A stretch of 64,000 nt of DNA, from NCBI GenBank assembly GCA_012034405.1, contig JAAVLZ010000001.1, positions 62,001-126,000 on the forward strand, written 5' to 3'. The translations under genes were made by a program, and so were the position numbers. A model generated the notes under the pieces. The model was not told the origin of the DNA and did not search any database. It worked only from the letters and a program-made list of their open reading frames with translations. This DNA is from Oscillospiraceae bacterium HV4-5-C5C. GTDB taxonomy: Bacteria > Bacillota > Clostridia > Saccharofermentanales > Fastidiosipilaceae. Shown one piece after another: positions 53,634 through 62,813 of the stretch. Within the stretch, counting starts at the first letter, position 1; each line of letters begins with the position of its first letter.

Positions 53634-53661
53634 TTGTGCTGAGGTTCAGCCGTGCTAGAAT
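53634..53661 (+). promoter_or_regulatory. Promoter of the ABC exporter genes
   Basis: TTGTGC (53634-53639), 16-base spacer, TAGAAT (53656-53661) on the plus strand, 36 bases before the first ABC gene start. The -35 is weak. Confidence 0.45.
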
Positions 53662-53696
53662 ATACAGCACTGACCGGCAGAATTGAGGTTATTCGT

Positions 53697-55694
53697 ATGA
53701 ATAAGCAAAACAAGCGTACTGCAGGTTCAACACGCCAGGTCAAGCGTCTGAACCGCCAAGAAAACGATCAGTTGTTCAAGCATTCGCGTGACGCCTACCG
53801 CGACGCGCTGAATCCGCAGGAAGCCTGGCGCTTTACCGGGCACCCGTTCCGCTGGATCTTTGCCGCCATCCACAAGGATATGGGCTGGTTTATACTGGCT
53901 CTGGTGCTGGATTTGATTTTTTCATCCCTGTCTATGATCCCCTCGGTCATTACCGGAAAGATCGTCGATGAAGTACTGGACCAGCAGATTTACACCCATC
54001 TGGTCATGTTTCTGACGATTTTAGTAGTGGTGCCGCTGCTGCGCGGCAGCATCATGTATTTTTTCCGGAATCTTCTTGAAGAAATCAGTCAGCGAGCCAT
54101 GGTCAACATCCGCAATGCCTTATACCGGCACCTGCAAAACATGGACCTGTCCTTTTATTCAGACACACCGACGGGGAACCTGATGGCCAACCTGACCGGT
54201 GATGTTGATAACATCCGCCATTTTGTAGCCTTTGCCGCTTACTCAACCCTGGAGCAGTTATTTATTTTTGTTGTCGGTATCAGTTATCTGCTCTATTTGA
54301 ACTGGCAGCTGGCCTTATCGATCGCGGTGTTCACGCCTCTGATTTTTTTACTGGCCTGGCGCTTTGCGCGCCAGATCAGGCCACGCTGGAGCCAGATCCG
54401 CCGTTCATTTGAGCGGCTCAACGCGGTGGTTCAGGAGAACATCAGCGGCAACCGGGTTACCAAAGCCTTTGTCCGCAAGACTTACGAGACCGAGCGCTTT
54501 GAGCGGGAAAACCAGACCTACCGTGAGATGAATAATGAAGCGGCTGATGTACGGGCTAAATTCATCCCGGCGCTGGATGGTATGGCTAACTTTTTAAGCA
54601 TCCCCATCATCCTGCTGGGAGGCATTCTGGTTATCAGAGGTCAGATCACGCTGGGCGAGCTGGTTGCTTTTAACGGCCTGATCTTTGTGCTGGTAAATCC
54701 CACCCGGCAGATTGGCTTCCGCATAGACGAAATCCAGCGTTTTTCGACCTCCGCGGATAAAATCATTGATCTCCTGTCTACCAAAACCCGGGTGCGTTCG
54801 CCCCTGCCTCCGGCCACTGAAACCGCGGTGCCGGAGCAGCACGGTCAGGAGGCGGAACTGCTGCTGCAATTAGATCAGGCGGAAGCTTTGCGCTGCGATA
54901 TCCAGCCACTGAAGGGCGAAGTTGAGTTTCGCGACGTCAGTTTTCATCACCACTCCTTTACCCGGCCGGCCAAGCATGAAACGCTGGATCACATCAGTTT
55001 TCATGTGCTGCCCGGCCAGACCATCGGTATTATGGGCGCTACCGGCAGCGGCAAGACCAGCCTGGTAGAGCTGATCCCCCGATTACAGGATGTTAATCAG
55101 GGCCAGATTCTGATTGACGGCAAGGATGTGCGCAGTTATCAGTTGCAGGCCTTGCGCCGCAATATCGGGGTAGTCACCCAGGATGTCTTTTTGTTTTCAG
55201 ATACCGTCAGCAGCAATATTGCCTATGGCAGGCCTGACCTGAGTGACCGGGAGGTGCACGAAGCTGCCCGTATTGCCTGTGCTGACGGCTTTATTCCTGA
55301 TATGGAGGAAGGTTACGAGACCATTATCGGAGAACGCGGCGTCGGTTTATCCGGCGGGCAGCGGCAGCGGATTTCGCTGGCCCGGGCTCTGGCAATTCAG
55401 CCGGCAATCCTGATACTGGATGATACGACCTCCGCCGTGGATATGGAGACAGATCAGGAAATCCGGGATCACCTGGCCCGGCAGCAGCACGGACAGACGG
55501 TTTTTATGATTGCATCTCGCATCTCCTCCATCCGTTCCGCAGACCAGATCCTGGTACTAGATCAAGGGAAAATTGTGGAACAGGGCACCCATGATGAGCT
55601 TTTAGCTCAAAAAGGTTATTACTACGATATCTACCTGACTCAGATGGGCCAGATTGACCATACGATTAACGATATGCGAAAGGCAGGTGAGTAA
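53697..55694 (+). CDS. ABC exporter half-transporter, degenerate ATPase site
   Basis: A 665-residue fusion of a six-helix membrane domain (about 70-370) and an ATP-binding domain. Walker A GATGSGKTS near 446, signature LSGGQRQRISLARAL near 550, Walker B LILDDTTSAVD near 573, where Asp replaces the catalytic Glu, and MIASRISSIRSAD where the switch His is replaced by Ser. These are the marks of the inactive-site partner in heterodimeric exporters such as BmrCD and LmrCD. The ATG at 53697 has GAGGT upstream; the frame is open to 53652. It is followed two bases later by its partner. Substrate unknown; multidrug or lipid export is typical of the group. Confidence 0.9.
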   Translation: MNKQNKRTAGSTRQVKRLNRQENDQLFKHSRDAYRDALNPQEAWRFTGHPFRWIFAAIHKDMGWFILALVLDLIFSSLSMIPSVITGKIVDEVLDQQIYTHLVMFLTILVVVPLLRGSIMYFFRNLLEEISQRAMVNIRNALYRHLQNMDLSFYSDTPTGNLMANLTGDVDNIRHFVAFAAYSTLEQLFIFVVGISYLLYLNWQLALSIAVFTPLIFLLAWRFARQIRPRWSQIRRSFERLNAVVQENISGNRVTKAFVRKTYETERFERENQTYREMNNEAADVRAKFIPALDGMANFLSIPIILLGGILVIRGQITLGELVAFNGLIFVLVNPTRQIGFRIDEIQRFSTSADKIIDLLSTKTRVRSPLPPATETAVPEQHGQEAELLLQLDQAEALRCDIQPLKGEVEFRDVSFHHHSFTRPAKHETLDHISFHVLPGQTIGIMGATGSGKTSLVELIPRLQDVNQGQILIDGKDVRSYQLQALRRNIGVVTQDVFLFSDTVSSNIAYGRPDLSDREVHEAARIACADGFIPDMEEGYETIIGERGVGLSGGQRQRISLARALAIQPAILILDDTTSAVDMETDQEIRDHLARQQHGQTVFMIASRISSIRSADQILVLDQGKIVEQGTHDELLAQKGYYYDIYLTQMGQIDHTINDMRKAGE

Positions 55695-55696
55695 GC

Positions 55697-57499
55697 ATGG
55701 CCAGAAGAAACCGTTACGATGTGGATGAAGAGCTGGAGACCCCTTTTAATATGGCTCAGTTCAGGCGCATGCTGCACTATGCGCTGCCGTATAAAAAAAC
55801 CATGCTGCTGGTCCTGATTGTCATGATCGCAGCCTCTGCCTTAAGTATGCTGTCGCCTTATCTGTTGAAAATTGCCATGGACACGGCTATTCCGGGCAAG
55901 GATGTCCGCCTGCTGCTGATCCTGGCCGCAATTTATCTGGTTGTTGTGCTGGTGGTGGCCTTTTTTACTTCATACCGCATGCGGACCATGAATATCATCG
56001 GCCAGTCTATCATCCATGATTTGCGCCTGGATATGTACCGGCATCTCCAGCGTCTGCCTTTCAGCTATTTTGACAGCCGGCCGCACGGTAAAATCCTGGT
56101 CAGGATTGTTCACTATGTCAACAGTGTCAGTGATCTTCTCTCCAGCGGCTTGATCAACGCTGTGGTAGACGCCATCAGCCTGATCATCATCTTAGCTTAT
56201 ATGATCCTTACGGATCCCGGTCTGACCCTGTACGGTTTATTGGGGCTACCGCTGCTGGTTCTGGGGATTTTTTCGCTCAAGGGCCTGCAACGGCGGGCCA
56301 GACGGCGGCTGAATCAGTCCAGTTCCAATCTCACCGCCTATGTCCAGGAAAGCATGCAGGGTATGACCATCACCCAGTTATTTGCCCGGGAGGCAGAGAA
56401 CCGACAGGTTTTCAGGGAACTGGGTGATAACTATCATCATCGCTGGATGGATGTCGTGCGCCTGGACCTGCTGTTCTGGCCCATGACCGATTTTATCGGC
56501 AGCGTAACCGTAGCCTTTTTATATGGTCTGGTGGTCTGGTGGGTGCGCAGCAAAACCGGTCCGGCCGTGCCAGTCGGTACCATGATAGCTTTCATCGCCT
56601 ATGTACAGCGTTTCTGGGCCCCCATAAATAACCTGGCCAACTTCTATACCCAGTTGCTTAACGGCGCTTCATATATTGAACGTATTTTTGAGTTTCTGGA
56701 CGAGCCGCTGGAAATTGAGGACGCCCCCGGCGCCAAACCGCTGCCCCGTATAGATGGCAAGGTGGAATTTTGTGATGTCACCTTTTCTTATGAGCCGGGC
56801 CACCCTATTCTGGAACACCTTTCTTTCACGGCCCAGGCCGGCGAAAGCATTGCGCTGGTAGGACCCACCGGAGCGGGTAAGTCCACCGTGGTCAACCTGA
56901 TCAGCCGCTTCTACAACCTGGACAGCGGAAAGATCCTGATTGACGGACATGATATCAGTCAGGTCACCCTGGACAGCCTGCGCAGTCAGATGGGAATCAT
57001 GTTGCAGGATCCTTACCTGTTCCCCACAACAATCATGGAAAACATCCGTTACGGCCGTCTGGACGCGACAGATCAGGAGTGTATCGAAGCCGCCAGGGCA
57101 GTCTGTGCCCATGAATTTATCATGCGGCATCCGGATGGCTACCAGACCGTGATCCGGGAACATGGTTCCGGGGTGTCCTCGGGGGAGCGCCAGCTGATTT
57201 CTTTTGCCCGGGTGATGCTCTCCGCGCCGCGCATCCTGATTCTGGACGAAGCCACGGCCAGTATTGACACCAAAACCGAAAAGGCTCTGCAGCTGGGCCT
57301 GGCCCGCCTCCAGAAAGGCCGGACCAGCTTTGTCATTGCGCACCGCCTCTCCACCATCCGCGATTCCAGCCAGATTTTTTATATCGCTGACCGCGGTATT
57401 GCAGAACGCGGCACTCATGAAGAGCTGCTGAAAAAAGATCAGCTTTATGCCGCGCTGCATAAGAGCCAGATCTTTGCGATGACCGGCAAAGAATTGTAG
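55697..57499 (+). CDS. ABC exporter half-transporter, active-site partner
   Basis: A 600-residue half-transporter with six membrane helices (about 30-320) and an ATP-binding domain: Walker A GPTGAGKSTVVNLI near 390, signature VSSGERQLISFARVM near 490 (Ser-Ser in place of the usual LSGG), Walker B LILDEATASIDT near 515 with the catalytic Glu, and FVIAHRLSTIRD with the switch His. Combined with the first half's defective Walker B and H-loop, one composite ATP site would be canonical and the other degenerate. The start follows the first gene's stop by two bases with AGGTGAG upstream, so they are cotranslated. Confidence 0.92.
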   Translation: MARRNRYDVDEELETPFNMAQFRRMLHYALPYKKTMLLVLIVMIAASALSMLSPYLLKIAMDTAIPGKDVRLLLILAAIYLVVVLVVAFFTSYRMRTMNIIGQSIIHDLRLDMYRHLQRLPFSYFDSRPHGKILVRIVHYVNSVSDLLSSGLINAVVDAISLIIILAYMILTDPGLTLYGLLGLPLLVLGIFSLKGLQRRARRRLNQSSSNLTAYVQESMQGMTITQLFAREAENRQVFRELGDNYHHRWMDVVRLDLLFWPMTDFIGSVTVAFLYGLVVWWVRSKTGPAVPVGTMIAFIAYVQRFWAPINNLANFYTQLLNGASYIERIFEFLDEPLEIEDAPGAKPLPRIDGKVEFCDVTFSYEPGHPILEHLSFTAQAGESIALVGPTGAGKSTVVNLISRFYNLDSGKILIDGHDISQVTLDSLRSQMGIMLQDPYLFPTTIMENIRYGRLDATDQECIEAARAVCAHEFIMRHPDGYQTVIREHGSGVSSGERQLISFARVMLSAPRILILDEATASIDTKTEKALQLGLARLQKGRTSFVIAHRLSTIRDSSQIFYIADRGIAERGTHEELLKKDQLYAALHKSQIFAMTGKEL

Positions 57500-57519
57500 T
57501 GTGTCTTAACTGGCGCCTT

Positions 57520-57562
57520 AAGCCTCCCCGCAGTCAGAAAGGCCGCGGGGAGGCTTGTATTT
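57520..57562 (+). terminator. Terminator after the ABC exporter genes
   Basis: AAGCCTCCCCGC and GCGGGGAGGCTT form a 12-base perfect stem around 12 bases, followed by TGTATTTG. The U-run is imperfect, but the stem is strong and the position fits. Confidence 0.75.
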
Positions 57563-57564
57563 GC

Positions 57565-57593
57565 TTGATTTTTAGCATCTGCTCGTTTATTAT
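57565..57593 (+). promoter_or_regulatory. Promoter of the CNNM/HlyC gene
   Basis: TTGATT (57565-57570), 17-base spacer, TATTAT (57588-57593) on the plus strand. Transcription would start near 57600, leaving about 190 bases of leader before the coding region. Confidence 0.6.
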
Positions 57594-57599
57594 GGGCTT

Positions 57600-57791
57600 A
57601 TTATTTATCAATCGCGGCTGTTTAATCTAAAAACTGTCGCATAAGGATCCGGCGCACCGGCAGTTACCAGCCATCTCTCAACAGTCCGTATTCGCAAGAC
57701 TACGGAGACCAGCAACCTGAGCGGTCTGGCCAGATTCATGACTGCTAGCTGGACGCAACAATGGAGGCCTGTTTTTTAGGAGGAACGTCCT
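57600..57791 (+). promoter_or_regulatory. Possible structured leader of the CNNM gene
   Basis: The leader can form CCGG/CCGG around CGCA near 57649-57660, CCGTA (57686-57690) with TACGG (57701-57705), and directly after that AGACC (57706-57710) with GGTCT (57723-57727). GGAGGCCTGTTTTTT near 57763-57777 just before the ribosome binding site looks like the end of a conditional terminator. I do not recognise a known riboswitch class; an M-box or manganese riboswitch consensus is not apparent. Confidence 0.4.
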
Positions 57792-59336
57792 TTGGACGGT
57801 GTTAGTTGGTTATCTTACCTGACGCTATCCGCATTTTCATCTGGTTTACAGACCTCAAGGGTCAGCTCACTGGTGGGTTTGGCTCAAGTCAAGTTTGGAT
57901 CCGGCCGACTGAGCATGACTCAGCAAGGCGGTTCTGCCTCTTCTCTGGTGGTTGATATCCTGATTGTCCTGCTGCTGATTTTGGTCAATGGATTCTTTTC
58001 CGGGACTGAGATGGCCGTAGTTTCACTGAATGATAATAAGATCAGGAAAGACGCTCAAGAGGGTGACAAACTGGCTGTAAAACTGGCGCACTTTGTTAAT
58101 AACCCGGGTAATTTCCTTTCTACCATTCAAGTGGGTGTGACTTTTGCAGGTTTCCTGTCATCTGCGTTTGCGGGTGATCGTTTTGCCAGCCGCTTATATG
58201 AGGTGGCTGATCCGGCAGGCTTGCATCCGTGGCTAAAAACCTTATTTTTGATTTTGATCACCTTGTTGATTTCTTACCTGTCACTGGTGTTTGGTGAATT
58301 GGTTCCTAAACAGATGGGGATCCATAATCCTGAAGGCTTCAGCAAAAGCGCGGTCGGACCCGTTTCGGGTTTTGGTAAGGTGATCCGTCCCTTTACTGCC
58401 TTATTGAACGCGTCCACCAACGGTGTGCTGCACTTAATGGGTATTGACCCTAATCTCAGTGATAAAAATGTCACAGAAGAAGAGATCAGGATTATGGTTG
58501 ATGTATCCCGGGACAGCGGTAATATTCAACCTAATGAATCGACCATGATTCAAAACGTGTTTGAGTTTAACGATAAAGAAGTGTCGGAGATTATGACCCA
58601 CCGGGTTAATGTATCTGCCATTGATATCAATACAACCTTTGATGAGGTGGTGGCGCTGGCCAGCGAGGAGGGCTATACCCGCCTGCCGGTTTATGAAGAA
58701 AGTATTGACAATGTCATTGGCATCCTGAACGTCAAGGACCTGCTCTTTTTCATCGCCAAAAATCCCCGTGAAGCTTTTCAACTTCGTGACATCCTGCGGG
58801 ACCCTTATTTCACCCCTGAAACCAAACATGTGGACAGCCTGTTCAGAGAAATGCAGCGGGATCACGTAGCCATGGCAGTGGTGATAGATGAGTATGGCGG
58901 GGTCTCCGGCATTATCACGCTGGAGGATTTGCTTGAAGAAATTGTGGGCAATATTGAAGATGAGTATGACGATGAAACGGCTGAGGTCGTCCGCAATGTG
59001 GACGGCAGTTATACAATAGACGGTCTGACAGAGCTGGATCATCTGCATGATTACATTCCTGAGGTTCGCCTGGGGGATGATGACATGGATTATGACACGG
59101 TTGCCGGGCTGGTTTTGCATCAGCTGGACCGTATTCCTGACACCAATGAGCACCCTGAAATTGCTTACGGCCGTTATAAGTTCAAAGTGCTGGAAATGGA
59201 TGACCGCCGGATCGCCAAGGTGTTACTGACTATCCTGCCGCCTCCCCAGGCTGATTCCGCCGGAACAGACCACCATAATGGGGATTCAGCTAATCAATCC
59301 TCGTCCCCGGCCAGCCCTGCAGAGCAGGATAGCTGA
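57792..59336 (+). CDS. CNNM/HlyC-family transporter (DUF21, CBS pair, CorC)
   Basis: A 514-residue membrane protein. The N-terminal DUF21 domain (about 50-235) has VLLLILVNGFFSGTEMAVVS, LSTIQVGVTFAGFLSSAFAG and YLSLVFGELVPKQMGI. Two CBS domains follow, with EIMTHRVNVSAIDI and RLPVYEESIDNVIGILNVKD, then VAMAVVIDEYGGVSGIITLED. A C-terminal CorC/HlyC domain (GSYTIDGLTELDHLHDYIP) ends the protein. Homologues export Mg2+ or Co2+ (MpfA, YhdP), not haemolysins. TTG at 57792 has AGGAGG upstream; the ATG at 57915 would skip 41 poorly conserved residues and is a serious alternative. Preceded by a long leader. Confidence 0.9.
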   Translation: MDGVSWLSYLTLSAFSSGLQTSRVSSLVGLAQVKFGSGRLSMTQQGGSASSLVVDILIVLLLILVNGFFSGTEMAVVSLNDNKIRKDAQEGDKLAVKLAHFVNNPGNFLSTIQVGVTFAGFLSSAFAGDRFASRLYEVADPAGLHPWLKTLFLILITLLISYLSLVFGELVPKQMGIHNPEGFSKSAVGPVSGFGKVIRPFTALLNASTNGVLHLMGIDPNLSDKNVTEEEIRIMVDVSRDSGNIQPNESTMIQNVFEFNDKEVSEIMTHRVNVSAIDINTTFDEVVALASEEGYTRLPVYEESIDNVIGILNVKDLLFFIAKNPREAFQLRDILRDPYFTPETKHVDSLFREMQRDHVAMAVVIDEYGGVSGIITLEDLLEEIVGNIEDEYDDETAEVVRNVDGSYTIDGLTELDHLHDYIPEVRLGDDDMDYDTVAGLVLHQLDRIPDTNEHPEIAYGRYKFKVLEMDDRRIAKVLLTILPPPQADSAGTDHHNGDSANQSSSPASPAEQDS

Positions 59337-59410
59337 TCCAGAGTTATCCCCATCATCTGCGTATGGCAGCGACAGATGCCCGTTGCCACAGCCAATCCAA
59401 ACCAAAGACC

Positions 59411-59443
59411 AAGCCGCGGCCCTGGAACTCAGGACCGCGGCTT
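59411..59443. terminator. Bidirectional hairpin between CNNM and radical SAM genes
   Basis: AAGCCGCGG and CCGCGGCTT are fully complementary, with further inner pairing (CTG/CAG). The genes converge here and the stem overlaps the radical SAM stop codon. U-runs are short on both sides, so efficiency is uncertain. Confidence 0.65.
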
Positions 59444-60405
59444 TATTGATCAGGGCCTGAAGCTGCCAGCAGGAGGTCAGCCACCCCCTGGCCGTCAAAA
59501 TCCGGCGTATAATTGGCCTGCGGATCCACGGGATCCTGGATATAGCAGTGTCTGAAGCCAAGCTGCCAGACATAAGTAGTCATCTGCTCGTACTCCAGAG
59601 CGCTCAGCGGGCGCTGCAAGGCTTTATAGTCTGTTGCGTGATACAGCGGAACATATTGATTCATCAAGCTTAAAATGATCCCGCTGCCAAAGGTATGCCA
59701 CAACCAATCCATGAGTTTCCGGGTATCAAAGAAGAGCCCCGGCAGCATGAGATGCCGCACCAGGACGCCGTGAGTCAGCAGCCCCTGCTCATTCAGCGGA
59801 CTGGCCGGTCCGGTCTGCCGGTACATCTCCCGGATGGCTGATGAGGCATATTGAAAATAAGCAGGCGCCTTTGAATAGGCCACCGCATAACGATCATCCC
59901 AATACTTTAAGTCCGGCAGATAAACATCCACCAGACCTTCAAGCTGCCGCAGGGTCTCCACCCGTTCATAGGCATTGGAGTTCCAGACAACCGGCAGCGG
60001 AAAGCCCTGTAGCTTTAAGTGGCGGAGCACCGGGATTAAGCTTAAAGCGTAATGATCCGGCGTTACCAGATTCAGATTAGCGGCGCCTTGCTCAGCCAGA
60101 AGCCAGCACAGCTTTTCCAGATTAGCGGCGGACAAGGAGTACCCCTTCACCCCCTGACTGATTTCTGCGTTCTGGCAAAAAACGCAGGCCAGATTACAGC
60201 CGGAAAAAAAGATCGTACCCGATCCCTGGCTGCCTGAAATGCAGGGTTCCTCCCAGAGGTGACGATAAGCCTTAGCTACAACAAAAGGGGTCTCCGGCAC
60301 CCGGCAAAAACCGGCTCCGGCCTGCCGGTCTGCCCGGCAGTTCCGCGGACAAGCCTGACAGCGCCAGGCCCCATCCCGCACGTTAAAATCAGTATTGTTA
60401 TTCAT
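59443..60405 (-). CDS. PflX-like radical SAM protein
   Basis: A 320-residue protein. It starts with a Cys cluster (CQACPRNCRADRQAGAGFC, residues 17-35) that probably binds an extra Fe-S cluster, then FFSGCNLACVFCQNAEIS with the CX3CX2C radical SAM site near 70. NLVTPDHYALSLIPVL, VVWNSNAYERVETLRQL and VDVYLPDLKYWDDRYA are typical of the PflX/COG1313 family related to pyruvate formate-lyase activating enzymes. No glycyl-radical enzyme is nearby, so the target is unknown. Start ATG with weak site. Confidence 0.83.
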   Translation of the reverse strand: MNNNTDFNVRDGAWRCQACPRNCRADRQAGAGFCRVPETPFVVAKAYRHLWEEPCISGSQGSGTIFFSGCNLACVFCQNAEISQGVKGYSLSAANLEKLCWLLAEQGAANLNLVTPDHYALSLIPVLRHLKLQGFPLPVVWNSNAYERVETLRQLEGLVDVYLPDLKYWDDRYAVAYSKAPAYFQYASSAIREMYRQTGPASPLNEQGLLTHGVLVRHLMLPGLFFDTRKLMDWLWHTFGSGIILSLMNQYVPLYHATDYKALQRPLSALEYEQMTTYVWQLGFRHCYIQDPVDPQANYTPDFDGQGVADLLLAASGPDQ

Positions 60406-60500
60406 AACGAATCGTTTCAGCCTCTTTCAGCTTGCCCCCTGCTAAAGCTGCCGGAATCAACAGGGTTAAGCCGGCGGCTGTCAGGGGCTTAATTATCAGC

Positions 60501-61391
60501 TCAGTCCTCCCCTGCGGCGGTCTGGTTGAACAGCTCCGCCAGCGGAGAATCCGGTCCCAGGATCAATGTTTTATCACCCTTCAAGCCCTCGCTCAGCGTC
60601 TCCAGCTCTTTGGTATAAAGATAGAAATCCGCCATATCCGGATCCTGGTAAATCGGACTCAGGGCCTTCATGTAGGCTTCTTCACCTTCGCCCTCAAGTC
60701 TGCTGGCCTCAGCCCTGGCCTCACCCAACAGGACCTCCACTTCCTTGTCCGTGCTGTTACGGATGATGCTGGCCTGATACTCCCCTTCAGCCTGGTAACT
60801 GGCTGCCATCTGCGAGCGTTCTGATATCATCCGATTATACACCGCCGCCAGGTTATCATCCGGTAAATCAAAGCGTCTGATTTCCACAGCCGGGATCTCC
60901 ACCCCATAGGCCTGCAGACTTTCAGCCACAATATCCGTGATCTGCTGGTTCAGCGAAGCCCGCTGTGACTCCTCATCCGCCACAATGGCATCCTGCTGCA
61001 GATTTCCGGTCACATTTTTAATCACACTGAAGACCGAGGCATCAATCCGTTTCTGCATCTCATTCAGGCTGCCCACTGTCCGGATAAACGTTTTGGGATC
61101 GCTGATGCGCCACAAGGCGTAGCTGTCAACGACCATAGCTTTTTTGTCCGCAGTCAGCACCTCAGAGTAATTGATATCATAAACCATGACCTTACGCGTC
61201 AGCCGGTTAACCTCCTGCACAAACGGCAACTTAAAGTTGAGCCCGGGTTGTTCTACCGTACGAACAATGGCACCAAATTGGGTCAGGTAAGCATATTCAC
61301 CCTCACGGACAATATAGGTTGAGGAAAAACCCAGTATAAGCAGGGCAATCAGCAGCACGCTCAAGCCGGTGCGTTTAAACCATTTTTTCAT
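60501..61391 (-). CDS. hflC: HflC, SPFH membrane protease modulator
   Basis: A 296-residue protein with an N-terminal membrane anchor (LSVLLIALLILGFSSTYIV) and a prohibitin/SPFH domain: REGEYAYLTQFGAIVRTVEQ, PGLNFKLPFVQEVNRL, then IPAVEIRRFDLPDDNLAAVY and a helical region with EARAEASRLEGEGEE. With HflK it forms a large membrane assembly that modulates FtsH. The frame extends to 61430, but the ATG at 61389-61391 has AAAGGAG upstream and starts MKKWFKRTG, matching the family. It follows hflK. Confidence 0.9.
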   Translation of the reverse strand: MKKWFKRTGLSVLLIALLILGFSSTYIVREGEYAYLTQFGAIVRTVEQPGLNFKLPFVQEVNRLTRKVMVYDINYSEVLTADKKAMVVDSYALWRISDPKTFIRTVGSLNEMQKRIDASVFSVIKNVTGNLQQDAIVADEESQRASLNQQITDIVAESLQAYGVEIPAVEIRRFDLPDDNLAAVYNRMISERSQMAASYQAEGEYQASIIRNSTDKEVEVLLGEARAEASRLEGEGEEAYMKALSPIYQDPDMADFYLYTKELETLSEGLKGDKTLILGPDSPLAELFNQTAAGED

Positions 61392-61426
61392 ATTTCTGCT
61401 CCTTTTCCATCCTGTTGCGTCCGGGT

Positions 61427-62593
61427 TCAATCCAGGGTCTGCCCGCTTGCTTCCTGCGACAGTTCAGGGGACTGGCTGGGCGCAGGCGACGGTGAAGGCA
61501 GGGTCGCCGCGCTGCCTGCCTGATTATCACTGTCCCAGGGAGTTAAGGGCAGCAGGGTCTGCACAGAACTGCCATCGTCCAGATACACCGTCACACCGGG
61601 CAGTAATTGCTGCAGCGTATCCAGATACAGCCGGCGCCGGGTCAGGTCAGAAGCAGTCTGATATTGTTCATAGACAGCTAAAAACTGCTCCCGTTCGCCC
61701 TCCGCTTCATTGATCCTGGATATCTTTTCAGCCTCTGCCTGGCGGAGGATGCGGTCAGCCTCGCTGCGGGCTTCCGGCAGTTTGCTGTTCCGGTAAGCCT
61801 GAGCTTCGTTAATCAGGGTGTCCTTTTGCTGTTTAGCGTTTTCCACTTCTCTGAAAGCTCTGGCTATGTCGTCAGTTGGCGGCTCAGAGTCGTTTACTTT
61901 AACATCCAGGACCTGTATGCCCAGATCACCTTTTTCCACTTTATCCATCAGCAGGCTAAGGACATCCGACTGAATCTGGATTTTGCCGGTCGTCAAAACG
62001 TCATCAATACTGCGGGTACCGACCACTGACCGTACCGAGCTTTGCAGCATGCTGCGCAGGATCTGATCAGGCTCGGCGCTCTGAAAAAGGTACTTGTAGG
62101 GATCAGAGATTTTCCATTCTACAAAAAAATCAATGCTGACGACATTCATATCACCGGTAATCATCAGACTGTCATCCGGCAGGCTCTCATAAGACTGATC
62201 CCCGGTAGACACATAGCCCAGCTCAATTTTTTGGGTCCGGTTTACCGGCAGGATGCTGGCCTCCTGCAGCGGCCAGGGCAGCTTCCAGTGCAAGCCGGCA
62301 CTGACGGTCCTGGTATATTTCCCAAAGGTCATCAGGACCGCCTGTTCATATTCCTTAACGGTATAAAAGCTGGTAAAAGCCAGCCAGAGCAAAACGACTA
62401 TCCCCAGCAGCGCCGGCCAGTAACGCTGCAGCTTAAGTCCGCGGCGGGGTCCAGGACGGCCGGCCTTTTTTTGTGGCTGCCGGTCAGCCGGCCCCGGCAC
62501 CGGCCCGGACGCGCGGCTGCCGCTAAGGTTTTGCAGCCAGCGGCTCCAGCCCAGCTGCCATATAGAGCGTGGTGCAGCAGGTGATATGTTCAT
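61427..62593 (-). CDS. hflK: HflK, SPFH membrane protease modulator
   Basis: A 388-residue protein. An N-terminal Pro/Arg-rich cytoplasmic segment (about 1-55), one membrane helix (YWPALLGIVVLLWLAFTSFY), then the SPFH domain with VKEYEQAVLMTFGKYTRTV, GLHWKLPWPLQEASILPVN, SVVGTRSIDDVLTTGKIQIQ and DLGIQVLDVKVNDSEPP. The helical part contains EARSEADRILRQAEAEKIS. The C-terminus is Ser/Pro-rich. Partner of HflC. Start ATG with TGGAGG; an extended -10 lies about 50 bases upstream. Confidence 0.92.
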   Translation of the reverse strand: MNISPAAPRSIWQLGWSRWLQNLSGSRASGPVPGPADRQPQKKAGRPGPRRGLKLQRYWPALLGIVVLLWLAFTSFYTVKEYEQAVLMTFGKYTRTVSAGLHWKLPWPLQEASILPVNRTQKIELGYVSTGDQSYESLPDDSLMITGDMNVVSIDFFVEWKISDPYKYLFQSAEPDQILRSMLQSSVRSVVGTRSIDDVLTTGKIQIQSDVLSLLMDKVEKGDLGIQVLDVKVNDSEPPTDDIARAFREVENAKQQKDTLINEAQAYRNSKLPEARSEADRILRQAEAEKISRINEAEGEREQFLAVYEQYQTASDLTRRRLYLDTLQQLLPGVTVYLDDGSSVQTLLPLTPWDSDNQAGSAATLPSPSPAPSQSPELSQEASGQTLD

Positions 62594-62638
62594 AAATTCC
62601 TCCAGATCATCAGTTGTTCAGCGCTTATGACTCCGGCT

Positions 62639-62647
62639 ATTATACCA
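62639..62647 (-). promoter_or_regulatory. Extended -10 promoter of hflKC
   Basis: TGGTATAAT on the minus strand (62639-62647): TG plus perfect TATAAT. A normal -35 at 17 bases is absent; CTGACA lies 21 bases away. Divergent from the second PFK promoter. Confidence 0.5.
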
Positions 62648-62734
62648 GACCTTTTTTTAAGCTGATGTCAGCTACCCAAAGGCGCTCCGGCCGCTGTGTC
62701 AGAACCCTCGCTTGCCGAAAGGCTGAAGAAAGGT

Positions 62735-62763
62735 AAGACAAACTCCAGCGCTTATGCTAAAAT
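62735..62763 (+). promoter_or_regulatory. Promoter of the second PFK gene
   Basis: AAGACA (62735-62740), 17-base spacer, TAAAAT (62758-62763) on the plus strand, about 50 bases before the ATG. Confidence 0.45.
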
Positions 62764-62813
62764 TTAGCTGTTAATCTTACTGCAATATGCAAGCGTCAGA
62801 GGAGGAAACATTC

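Noticed and set aside
53456-53743. N-terminal extension of the first PFK
   Set aside because: It lacks conservation and overlaps the divergent ABC promoter; the ATG at 53455 has a strong site.
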